A DNA stretch of 5,209 nucleotides from Candidatus Gallimonas intestinigallinarum. Its GTDB lineage: Bacteria > Bacillota_A > Clostridia > Christensenellales > Borkfalkiaceae. This document shows, piece after piece, positions 1 through 5,209 of this stretch. The translations under genes were made by a program, and so were the position numbers. Position 1 is the first letter of the stretch, and every line of letters starts with the position of its first letter. The stretch covers positions 1-5,209 of the forward strand of contig DXBS01000064.1 of the NCBI GenBank assembly GCA_019116405.1. Direction: 5' to 3'. The notes under the pieces were generated by a model. The model did no database searches. It was not told the origin of the DNA and saw nothing but the letters and a program-made list of their open reading frames with translations.

Positions 1-20
1 ACATCTCAAACTAATTATTG

Positions 21-49
21 ATTATACACATATATGTACATATTGTCAA
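21..49 (-). promoter_or_regulatory. Perfect-consensus sigma-A promoter reading leftward
   Basis: Read on the minus strand, TTGACA (complement of 44-49) is followed after exactly 17 bases by TATAAT (complement of 21-26). Both hexamers match the housekeeping consensus fully. Transcription would start near position 14 and leave the window at its left edge, so a divergently oriented gene should lie there. A 12-base palindrome occupies most of the spacer, which suggests repressor control. The promoter call rests on hexamers and spacing; the identity of the off-window gene is unknown. Confidence 0.8.
32..43. promoter_or_regulatory. Palindromic operator candidate inside the leftward promoter
   Basis: ATATGTACATAT is a perfect 12-base inverted repeat lying between the -35 and -10 boxes of the leftward promoter (spacer 27-43). 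It overlaps a second perfect palindrome, ACATATATGT, at 28-37. A dimeric repressor bound here would block RNA polymerase, a common layout for autoregulated transcription factors. AT-rich palindromes can arise by chance, but the position between two perfect promoter boxes makes an operator plausible. The protein that would bind is unknown. Confidence 0.5.
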
Positions 50-160
50 TGTTTTTTACTCTCACTCAAAACAAATTTGTATTCTTCCCCCCCCGCCCCA
101 AAATTCCCGCATTTTTAGAAACTCTACGGAGCGTGGGGAGGAGAATGTTCCCCCTCTCGC

Positions 161-179
161 TGCAAAAATATGCAAAAAT
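161..179. repeat. Two phased 9-base direct repeats upstream of the ABC gene promoter
   Basis: TGCAAAAAT occurs at 161-169 and again at 171-179, a period of 10 bases, close to one helical turn. A related AAATATGC is present at 166-173 and 184-191, the second copy abutting the -35 box at 192. The repeats lie roughly 48-66 bases upstream of the predicted start of transcription. They could be a binding site for a response regulator or other activator, or phased A-tracts that bend DNA or contact the polymerase alpha subunit. Confidence 0.45.
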
Positions 180-191
180 TTGGAAATATGC

Positions 192-220
192 TTGACAAAC
201 AAGCCGCGACGCATTATAGT
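192..220 (+). promoter_or_regulatory. Sigma-A promoter of the ABC exporter gene
   Basis: TTGACA at 192-197 (perfect -35) is separated by 17 bases from TATAGT at 215-220 (five of six -10 matches). Transcription should start near 227, giving a leader of about 27 bases with GGAGG at 243-247. It is arranged back to back with the leftward promoter at 21-49, so the two units could share regulation. Confidence 0.8.
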
Positions 221-253
221 TAAAATCAGTTAGTAAAATAACGGAGGATGGGC

Positions 254-2380
254 ATGAAAGTAGAAAACCTCTCCAAGACATACCGCACCAAGGGCGCGCC
301 GCCCGTGCAGGCATTGAGGAGCGTCAGCTTTATCCTGCCCGATACGGGCATGGTGTTCCTGCTGGGGCGTTCGGGCAGCGGGAAGAGCACGCTTTTGCAC
401 ATTCTGAGCGGACTGGAGAGCTTTGACGCGGGCGATATCACCTACCGCGGCAACCGCTTTGCCGACTTCTCCGAACGCGACCGCGACAAATACCGCAACA
501 GCTGCTGCGGGATCATTTTTCAGGATTACAGCCTGATCACGGAGCTGACCGTGGGCGAAAACATTGCGCTTGCGCTCCGTTTGCAGGGCGAACGCGATAC
601 CGACGAACGCGTCAGACACGCCCTTGATCAGGTGGGCCTTTCGGGCTGCGAACACCGCCGCGTCACGCAGCTTTCGGGCGGGCAGAAGCAGCGCGTCGCC
701 ATTGCGCGGGCGCTCGTCAAGTCCCCGCGCATTCTGTTTGCCGACGAGCCGACGGGCGCACTCGACGAACAGACGGGCAAGGACATCCTGATGCTCTTAA
801 AGGAGCTCTCCAAGGAGCGGCTCGTGTTTGTCGTCTCCCACGACAGGGCTTTTGCCGAGACCTTCGGCGACAGGATCATCGAACTTGCGGACGGGCAGAT
901 CGTCTCCGACACCGCCCCTGCGGCGCAGGAGGAAGCGCCCGAACCCCTGCCCGACCTCCCCGCACGCCTGCCGCTCGGCACGGCGCTCAAGCTCGGGTGC
1001 CGCAATCTGCTGCGCCACCCCGTGCGCCTTGCGTTTACCTTTTTGCTTTCCTTCCTCTCGCTTGCCTTTATCGGCATTTCCGTCAGCGCCGCCTCTTTCA
1101 ATGAGATAGACGCCTACGTCAACGCGCTCTACGATCAAAATGCCGAGCTGACCGCCGTCTATCGCTATGAAAACTACGAGTCCGGGTCAACCGGTTCCGC
1201 AGAGATAATCGAAACCATGCTCGGAATCAACAATGATTCCAGCCGCCCGATCGCGATCTCGAAAGCGGACATCGAGCTGCTGGAAGCGACCGTCGGGACG
1301 CCGGTCGCTCCGGTGTTTGCCACAAACGTATATTCCATACAAGATAGCTTTCCCGGTTCGGCACAAGAGCAAGTCGACAAGATCAATGCGGCAATTATCG
1401 CCAACCCGGACGAACATTACAACTCCACGCCGAACGGCTATCTGCAGATCGACGATGAGCTGCTGCAATTCCTCGGCTATCGGCTGACGGGAGCGCTGCC
1501 GGAAACGCCCGAGGAAATCGCCATTCCCGAATGTCTGTTAAACGCCTTTATGGTCTTTGGTCTGCGGGAGAACGGAACGGACTATACGATCACCTGCGCC
1601 GAGGACATCATCGGGCATACCATTAATCTCGAGCTCGTCCTGGAAAACACCTCCACCGGTCAGACGCAACCAAAGACCATCACGGGCGTCATCGATACGG
1701 ACTGCGACATCTCATGCAAGCGCTCCCACACGATCTATCTGGGCGGGCTCCATAACATGATGGGCGGAGAGCATTACCACGAACTCCTGTTCGTCTGCGA
1801 AGGATATCTCCCCGAATACAATTACGCCCTTATCACACTTCCCGACGACCGCCCGACGCGCACAGCGCTTGTCAGGCTGGTCGCAGATTCTACGAACGGG
1901 CAGGAATTTTTGCGCCTCTCCAATACCTTCAGCAGCGATTTTTACTACGGCTGCCTCAGTGCGACGCTCCTGCAAAATCTTTGTCTGTACCTGAGCGCGA
2001 TCTTCTTTCTGTTTGCCTTTCTGCTGCTCATCAACTACATCTCTGCGTCTGTCCGCGATAAGCTGCAGCAGATGGGGATATTGTCTGCGCTCGGCGCGGG
2101 ATTCTGGGAAAACGTAAAAATCTATACGGGCAGCGCCCTGCTTATCGGCGCGGCGCTCTTCCTGCTCTCGTCCGCATTTGTGCCGCTGTATGTCTCCCTT
2201 GCCAATGCGTTCATCGCATATTATGCGCCTGCCTCGCCTGCGCTCATCTCTGTAACGTTTTGGCCGTTCGCCGCCATTCTCCTGATCGCGCTGGCGGCGA
2301 CCTTCCTCGGCAGCTTTCTCGCGATGCTGCGCTACCGCAAAGTTGCCCCCGCCGAAATCATCCGCAGGGGACAAAATTGA
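254..2380 (+). CDS. ABC exporter with fused ATPase and MacB/FtsX-type permease
   Basis: This is a membrane half-transporter of 708 residues that would work as a dimer. The N-terminal ATPase is complete: Walker A GRSGSGKST (38-46), Q-loop Gln90, signature LSGGQ (140-144), Walker B ILFADE (160-165) with catalytic Glu165, and switch His196. A first membrane helix follows at about 257-279, then an outside domain of about 290 residues, then three helices at about 576-598, 626-650 and 671-693. The order of one helix, large outer domain and three helices is that of the MacB/FtsX family. The segments around IIGHTINL (about 453) and TITGVID (475-481) resemble the MacB outer core domain. Family members use ATP to drive export or membrane extraction of peptides, antibiotics or lipoproteins; the substrate here is unknown. 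I chose ATG 254 because GGAGG (243-247) lies six bases upstream; ATG 248 directly abuts GGAGG and cannot use it. The gene has its own promoter and terminator. Confidence 0.93.
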   Translation: MKVENLSKTYRTKGAPPVQALRSVSFILPDTGMVFLLGRSGSGKSTLLHILSGLESFDAGDITYRGNRFADFSERDRDKYRNSCCGIIFQDYSLITELTVGENIALALRLQGERDTDERVRHALDQVGLSGCEHRRVTQLSGGQKQRVAIARALVKSPRILFADEPTGALDEQTGKDILMLLKELSKERLVFVVSHDRAFAETFGDRIIELADGQIVSDTAPAAQEEAPEPLPDLPARLPLGTALKLGCRNLLRHPVRLAFTFLLSFLSLAFIGISVSAASFNEIDAYVNALYDQNAELTAVYRYENYESGSTGSAEIIETMLGINNDSSRPIAISKADIELLEATVGTPVAPVFATNVYSIQDSFPGSAQEQVDKINAAIIANPDEHYNSTPNGYLQIDDELLQFLGYRLTGALPETPEEIAIPECLLNAFMVFGLRENGTDYTITCAEDIIGHTINLELVLENTSTGQTQPKTITGVIDTDCDISCKRSHTIYLGGLHNMMGGEHYHELLFVCEGYLPEYNYALITLPDDRPTRTALVRLVADSTNGQEFLRLSNTFSSDFYYGCLSATLLQNLCLYLSAIFFLFAFLLLINYISASVRDKLQQMGILSALGAGFWENVKIYTGSALLIGAALFLLSSAFVPLYVSLANAFIAYYAPASPALISVTFWPFAAILLIALAATFLGSFLAMLRYRKVAPAEIIRRGQN

Positions 2381-2398
2381 TTTTCATAGACCACCCGC

Positions 2399-2434
2399 CC
2401 GCCGCGCCGAGGGAACCTCGGCGCGGCGGTTTTT
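2399..2434 (+). terminator. Strong intrinsic terminator after the ABC exporter gene
   Basis: A perfect 14-bp GC-rich stem (2399-2412 with 2416-2429) closes a three-base GAA loop and is followed at once by five T residues (2430-2434). It sits 19 bases after the ABC stop codon. It separates the transporter from the next operon, whose promoter begins about 50 bases later. Confidence 0.95.
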
Positions 2435-2482
2435 ATCCCATGATTCCGCGCCGTCTCCTACAGGACTTGCGCTGAAAAAGCA

Positions 2483-2511
2483 TTGACGGGCATCGACAAA
2501 TCGTGTATAAT
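2483..2511 (+). promoter_or_regulatory. Sigma-A promoter of the nucleotidyltransferase-asparaginase operon
   Basis: TTGACG at 2483-2488 (five of six matches) and a perfect TATAAT at 2506-2511 are separated by 17 bases. The start of transcription should fall near 2518, leaving a leader of about 20 bases with GGGAGGAG at 2527-2534 ahead of the ATG at 2539. This placement rules out the in-frame GTG at 2503, which lies upstream of the predicted RNA start. Confidence 0.85.
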
Positions 2512-2538
2512 GGCGGTGCAATCTACGGGAGGAGAAAC

Positions 2539-3333
2539 ATGTACCCGCACCATATCGAGAGCGCGCAAAAACTCAGGGAATATTTTGAAGGGCAGGAGGG
2601 CGTCATCGCCGTCGTGCTGGACGGCTCCACCGTCAAGGGCAATGCCCGCCCCGATTCGGATATCGACGCGATCATCGTCGTCACCGAGGAAAAGTACGCA
2701 GAGCTTGCCGCGCAGAACAGGCTTGCCGAGGTCATCCCCGGGCACTGCACCTACGAGGGCGGCTACTTTGATATCAAGTACAAGACTAAGGCGATTTTAA
2801 GGCGCGCGGCAGAGTATGCCAGCGAGCCGACGCGCAACGCCTACGTCAAGGCGCAGGTGCTGTGTACGACGGATGCGGAGATCCCCGCGCTCGTCGCCGC
2901 CATCGAGCGCTATCCCGAGCACACCGTGGCGGATAAAATCAGGTGCTTTTGCGCCAATCTGCAGCTCAACCGCGGGTACTTTCTCAATATCGTGCCCGAG
3001 GACAACAGCTATATGCGCGCCCACCTCGCACAGGAGATCGTGTACAGCGTGTACCGCCTCATCCTCATCGAAAACCGCGCCCTCTTTCCCTGCAACCGCC
3101 GCCTGGAGGAGACGGTGCGCGCCTGCAAAAAGCGCCCCGATAACATTCTCGAACTGGGAAGAGCTTTCCTTCAGGAGATCACCGTGGAGCGCTGCGAGGC
3201 GTTCGTGCAGGCGTTCTGGAAGCAGAGCGATCTTCCGCTCAACGACGACGTGAGCGAGAGCTGCTCGCAGTACGTCAGATACTATGAGGACTGGTGGCTG
3301 GAAGAAAATCCCCCCTTTCCCAACGAATGGTGA
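2539..3333 (+). CDS. Nucleotidyltransferase-domain protein (polymerase-beta fold), substrate unknown
   Basis: The 264-residue protein carries the nucleotidyltransferase signature near its N-terminus: Gly29-Ser30, ten residues, then Asp41-Ile-Asp43. A third carboxylate, Asp78 in YFDIKY, is suitably placed on a later strand. These would bind two metal ions and transfer a nucleotide from NTP to an acceptor. The remaining part (about 90-264) looks mainly helical, with an aromatic, acidic tail, and probably shapes the acceptor pocket. Relatives include aminoglycoside and lincosamide nucleotidyltransferases and many uncharacterised proteins; nothing here shows which acceptor is used, so a resistance role should not be assumed. 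There is no signal peptide or membrane segment, so it is probably cytosolic. GGAGG at 2528-2532 lies six bases ahead of ATG 2539, which fixes the start. The stop TGA overlaps the next ATG by one base, making it first gene of a tight operon. Confidence 0.8.
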   Translation: MYPHHIESAQKLREYFEGQEGVIAVVLDGSTVKGNARPDSDIDAIIVVTEEKYAELAAQNRLAEVIPGHCTYEGGYFDIKYKTKAILRRAAEYASEPTRNAYVKAQVLCTTDAEIPALVAAIERYPEHTVADKIRCFCANLQLNRGYFLNIVPEDNSYMRAHLAQEIVYSVYRLILIENRALFPCNRRLEETVRACKKRPDNILELGRAFLQEITVERCEAFVQAFWKQSDLPLNDDVSESCSQYVRYYEDWWLEENPPFPNEW

Positions 3334-3974
3334 TGCTGTTCGCCGCCCTGCGCTTTGACCGCGATGAAAATCTTGCGGACAGGACATACTGGTATATGTG
3401 CCCCTTCCCCGCCCAAGTCGGTGCGCGCGTGCTCGCACCCGTGGGCCCGCACGATAAATTGCAATGCGCTCTCATCGAGCGCACCGTAGAGGCGGATGCG
3501 TGCAATGCGCCCTATGACGTGCGCCTCATCAAGCAGATCGCCGCACCCCTCGGCGCGCGCAAAGTCGTGCTCGGGGGCGCCGTCTGCCGCGAACTGGGCG
3601 GCGTTTTATACGACGAAAAACACTACACCCGTCTGGAACGCGCCATCGTCGGAAATGCGGAGGATGGTCACGAATTTGGCATTACGTCCACCCTTTTTTG
3701 TGACCAACGCCCCATGCGCGAACTGCTCCTTGCAGCATGCGGGGCGCGCGGCTGCGTCCTGCTGACGGGATCGCGCGCGGAGGAAGTCGCGGCGGTTCTT
3801 CTGTCGGCGGCGGGCGTCTCGCCCGATCGGGTGCTGGCGGACGCGAAACGGGGCGGCGCGGACGTCGGGGAACTGCTTGCGGAAATCAGAGCGTGCGGCT
3901 CCGTCCGCACATGGCTCTTGCAGGAGGGGCTTTCGCCCGAACAATGCGACGCCGTCATCGGACGGCTGCGATAA
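3333..3974 (+). CDS. Uncharacterised protein, possible degenerate tyrosine-phosphatase domain
   Basis: I do not recognise this 213-residue protein by name. Its N-terminal part (about 1-70: TYWYMCPF at 18-25, VGARVLAPVG at 29-38, then YDVRLIKQI) resembles the small beta-rich domain at the start of PriA helicases, but no helicase follows. The C-terminal part (about 128-213) reads to me like the end of the Y_phosphatase3 family: VLLTG then VAAVLLSAAGV (152-162), LAD (168-170), and a tail IRACGSVRTWLLQEGLS (185-201) like the E-x-YGS-x3-YL-x2-GLS ending. The catalytic Cys-x5-Arg loop is not intact; Arg148 may remain, while Cys141 is one residue out of register. Both resemblances are recalled by eye and tentative. 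The start at ATG 3333 overlaps the preceding stop as TGATG; ATG 3327 and GTG 3294 are alternatives. No ribosome binding site is seen, so translation is probably coupled. The asparaginase start follows four bases after its stop. Confidence 0.72.
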   Translation: MLFAALRFDRDENLADRTYWYMCPFPAQVGARVLAPVGPHDKLQCALIERTVEADACNAPYDVRLIKQIAAPLGARKVVLGGAVCRELGGVLYDEKHYTRLERAIVGNAEDGHEFGITSTLFCDQRPMRELLLAACGARGCVLLTGSRAEEVAAVLLSAAGVSPDRVLADAKRGGADVGELLAEIRACGSVRTWLLQEGLSPEQCDAVIGRLR

Positions 3975-3978
3975 TGAT

Positions 3979-4971
3979 ATGAAAAAGAAGATACTGATGA
4001 TCGCAACGGGAGGCACGATCGCCTCCAAGGAGACCGCGGAGGGACTTGCGCCCGCGCTCTCGTCCAAGGAGCTGCTTGCATGCGTCCCAGAAGTGGGTGA
4101 AGTCTGCGAGGTGCACGCCGTCCAGCCCTTCAATCTGGACAGCACCAACGTCTACAGCGTACACTGGCTGGAGATCGCCCGCATCATCGAGGAAAGCTAT
4201 GCGGCGTACGACGGCTTTGTCGTGACGCACGGCACGGACACCATGGCATATACCGCCGCGGCGCTCTCCTACCTCATTCAGGGCGCGGATAAGCCCATCG
4301 TGCTCACGGGCTCTCAGCGCTCCGCCTACTCGCGCGATACGGACGCCCGCGCCAATCTTTCGGACGCCTTTCTGTTCGCGGCGGACGATCGGGCGTTCGG
4401 CGTGCGCATCGTCTTTGACGGCAACGTCATTCTGGGCACGCGCGCCAAAAAGACGCGCACGCGCAGCTACAACGCCTTTTCGAGCATCGATTTCCCCGCT
4501 GTCGCCATCATGCGCGAGGGAAAGCCCTTCTATTATATCGAGGACGCAAAACCCACAGGCGCGCCCCGCTTCTATCATGCGCTCAATGAGAACGTGTTCG
4601 TGCTCAAGATGATCCCGGGGCTGCGCGCGGAGATCTTTGACTATCTGGACGCGCACTGCGACGGGCTCATCATCGAGTCCTTTGGCGCGGGCGGGCTGCC
4701 CAACTACGAAAACGACGCCTTCTGCGCCCGTCTTGCACATTTTTTGTCGCTTGGAAAGACGGCGGTGCTCACCACGCAAGTGGAGCGGGAGGGAAGCGCT
4801 CTTGACAAATACGCCGTCGGCAGACGTCTGCGCGCATGCGGCCGCATTCTGGAGGCGCGCAGCATGACGTTGGAGGCGACCGTCGCCAAACTCATGTGGG
4901 CGCTCGCGCAGGCGCGCGGCGAGGCGGCGGCAGCGCTCTTTGACCGCCCCGTCGAACGGGATCTCTTCTGA
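3979..4971 (+). CDS. ansA: L-asparaginase, cytoplasmic type I
   Basis: This enzyme hydrolyses L-asparagine to L-aspartate and ammonia, feeding nitrogen and aspartate metabolism. At 330 residues it has the usual family length and lacks a signal peptide, which fits the cytoplasmic type I form. All active-site elements are visible: TGGTIAS at 10-16 with nucleophile Thr13, HGTDTM at 84-89 with Thr86 and Asp87, and Lys158 in AKKTRT, matching the second catalytic triad of threonine, aspartate and lysine. The motif FGAGGLPN near 235-242 is also typical. By memory of the E. coli enzyme, the threonine just before the catalytic lysine helps form its allosteric asparagine site; here that position is Lys157, so regulation may differ. 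The start at ATG 3979 places the protein directly at the conserved KKILMIATGGTIAS strand; a longer frame back to TTG 3877 would add unrelated residues. It follows the preceding stop by four bases, without a strong ribosome binding site, and is the last gene of the operon. Confidence 0.94.
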   Translation: MKKKILMIATGGTIASKETAEGLAPALSSKELLACVPEVGEVCEVHAVQPFNLDSTNVYSVHWLEIARIIEESYAAYDGFVVTHGTDTMAYTAAALSYLIQGADKPIVLTGSQRSAYSRDTDARANLSDAFLFAADDRAFGVRIVFDGNVILGTRAKKTRTRSYNAFSSIDFPAVAIMREGKPFYYIEDAKPTGAPRFYHALNENVFVLKMIPGLRAEIFDYLDAHCDGLIIESFGAGGLPNYENDAFCARLAHFLSLGKTAVLTTQVEREGSALDKYAVGRRLRACGRILEARSMTLEATVAKLMWALAQARGEAAAALFDRPVERDLF

Positions 4972-4987
4972 GCGCCCCTTCGGGCGC
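4972..4987 (+). other. Short GC hairpin directly after the asparaginase stop
   Basis: GCGCCC (4972-4977) pairs with GGGCGC (4982-4987) around a CTTC loop, starting at the base after the stop codon. A run of A, not T, follows at 4991-4997, so by itself this is not a standard intrinsic terminator for the plus strand. It may protect the 3' end of the mRNA or cooperate with the second inverted repeat at 5002-5032. An overlapping perfect palindrome, CGGGCGCCCG, spans 4981-4990. Confidence 0.5.
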
Positions 4988-5001
4988 CCGAAAAAAATAT
5001 C

Positions 5002-5032
5002 TTTTGAAAAAAAGTTGTAATTTTTTTCAAAA
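5002..5032. repeat. Perfect 12-bp AT-rich inverted repeat between asparaginase and tRNA genes
   Basis: TTTTGAAAAAAA (5002-5013) and TTTTTTTCAAAA (5021-5032) are exact reverse complements around a seven-base loop (5014-5020). GAAAAAAA is also repeated at 4990-4997 and 5006-5013. The RNA hairpin would be weak in GC but contains a seven-base U run in its right arm, so it may end the asparaginase transcript. At DNA level its right arm also serves as the A/T block upstream of the tRNA promoter, so a double role is plausible. Confidence 0.6.
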
Positions 5033-5035
5033 AAC
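5014..5035 (+). promoter_or_regulatory. UP-element-like A/T block upstream of the tRNA promoter
   Basis: TAATTTTTTTCAAAAAA (5018-5034) lies immediately upstream of the -35 box at 5038, about -59 to -38 from the predicted start. Its pattern of a T run followed by an A run resembles the consensus bound by the alpha subunit of RNA polymerase at rRNA and tRNA promoters. The call is by sequence resemblance and position only. Confidence 0.5.
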
Positions 5036-5037
5036 GG

Positions 5038-5066
5038 TTGACAACGGGAGTGTTTTCCGTTACAAT
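5038..5066 (+). promoter_or_regulatory. Strong sigma-A promoter of the tRNA operon
   Basis: TTGACA at 5038-5043 is a perfect -35 box, and TACAAT at 5061-5066 matches five of six -10 bases across a 17-base spacer. The predicted start near 5073 leaves a leader of about 27 bases before the initiator tRNA. The A/T-rich block upstream should strengthen it further. Confidence 0.85.
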
Positions 5067-5074
5067 AAATAAGC

Positions 5075-5092
5075 TATTCGGTTCACCGAATA
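5075..5092 (+). other. Hairpin in the tRNA precursor leader
   Basis: TATTCGG (5075-5081) pairs perfectly with CCGAATA (5086-5092) around a TTCA loop. The hairpin lies at the very 5' end of the predicted precursor transcript and seven bases before the mature tRNA end. It could protect the leader or influence RNase P processing; its function is inferred only from position. Confidence 0.55.
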
Positions 5093-5099
5093 CCAACAT

Positions 5100-5176
<77 letters not shown>

Positions 5177-5179
5177 TAC

Positions 5180-5209
5180 GGCGATGTAGCTTAGTTGGTT
5201 AGAGCGATC
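5180..5209 (+). tRNA. Second tRNA gene, 5' part only, cut by the window edge
   Basis: The last 30 bases form the start of another tRNA. A seven-base acceptor strand (5180-5186) is followed by T8 and a D arm whose stem pairs GCTT (5189-5192) with GAGC (5202-5205, one G-T pair) around a loop with the conserved A14, GG and A21. Only three bases separate it from the initiator tRNA, so both are cut from one precursor. The anticodon is outside the window; the 5' part resembles elongator tRNA-Met but does not settle the identity. Confidence 0.85.

Noticed and set aside
87..99. C8-G-C4 tract as a phase-variation switch
   Set aside because: It is not inside a gene or a promoter spacer that I can identify, so slippage would have no obvious effect.
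135..153. GGGGA and TCCCC hairpin upstream of the ABC gene
   Set aside because: Only five pairs around a nine-base loop, with no T-run and upstream of the promoter; it has no clear role.
248..253. ATG at 248 as the ABC exporter start
   Set aside because: It directly abuts the GGAGG at 243-247, leaving no spacing; ATG 254, six bases after it, fits and starts at the conserved MKVENLSK-type strand.
1712..2374. Long minus-strand open frames opposite the exporter and other genes
   Set aside because: They mirror the codon pattern of well-supported plus-strand genes in GC-rich DNA and show no recognisable motifs or ribosome binding sites.
2503..2538. GTG at 2503 as the nucleotidyltransferase start
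   Set aside because: It lies ahead of the predicted transcription start and beside the -10 box; ATG 2539 has a well-spaced GGAGG.
3877..3978. TTG at 3877 as the asparaginase start
   Set aside because: The added 34 residues lie inside the preceding gene and do not resemble asparaginases; the family normally begins just before the TGGTIAS strand.
4972..4997. Hairpin plus A-run as a terminator for the plus strand
   Set aside because: An intrinsic terminator needs U, not A, after the stem in the transcript; it is kept only as a short hairpin.

Overview
The window looks like a piece of chromosome from a GC-rich, low-oxygen Gram-positive bacterium, probably a member of the Clostridia. This is an inference from strong GGAGG-type ribosome binding sites, near-consensus sigma-A promoters with 17-base spacers, a Bacillota-style fused ABC transporter, and an initiator tRNA close to the Bacillus type with an encoded CCA. 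The species cannot be named from the sequence. Coding DNA is GC-rich, while the intergenic ends (1-250 and 4990-5100) are AT-rich.

Layout. Bases 1-253 hold a divergent control region. A perfect-consensus promoter points left, out of the window, with a 12-base palindrome in its spacer. A second good promoter points right, with a phased 9-base direct repeat just upstream. The rightward promoter drives a 708-residue ABC exporter (254-2380) with its ATPase fused to a MacB/FtsX-type permease; a 14-bp GC-rich hairpin with a T-tract ends this unit. A new promoter at 2483-2511 then drives a compact three-gene operon: a polymerase-beta-type nucleotidyltransferase (2539-3333), an unrecognised 213-residue protein (3333-3974) and a cytoplasmic type I L-asparaginase (3979-4971). 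The three genes touch or nearly touch. The second and third lack clear ribosome binding sites, so they are probably translated by coupling.

After the asparaginase come two inverted repeats and a strong promoter preceded by an A/T-tract segment resembling an UP element. This promoter starts a stable-RNA operon: an initiator tRNA-fMet (5100-5176) and, three bases later, the first 30 bases of a second tRNA cut off by the window edge.

How the parts work together. The ABC protein probably exports, or extracts from the membrane, a peptide, antibiotic or lipid-like substrate, and its control region suggests regulation by a neighbour encoded off the left edge. The asparaginase yields aspartate and ammonia. 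The nucleotidyltransferase substrate and the middle protein's role are unknown; the middle protein's C-terminal half looks to me like a decayed tyrosine-phosphatase domain. The most notable points are the operator-in-promoter arrangement, this possible pseudo-phosphatase inside a coupled operon, and a C·C mismatch in the T-stem of the initiator tRNA.
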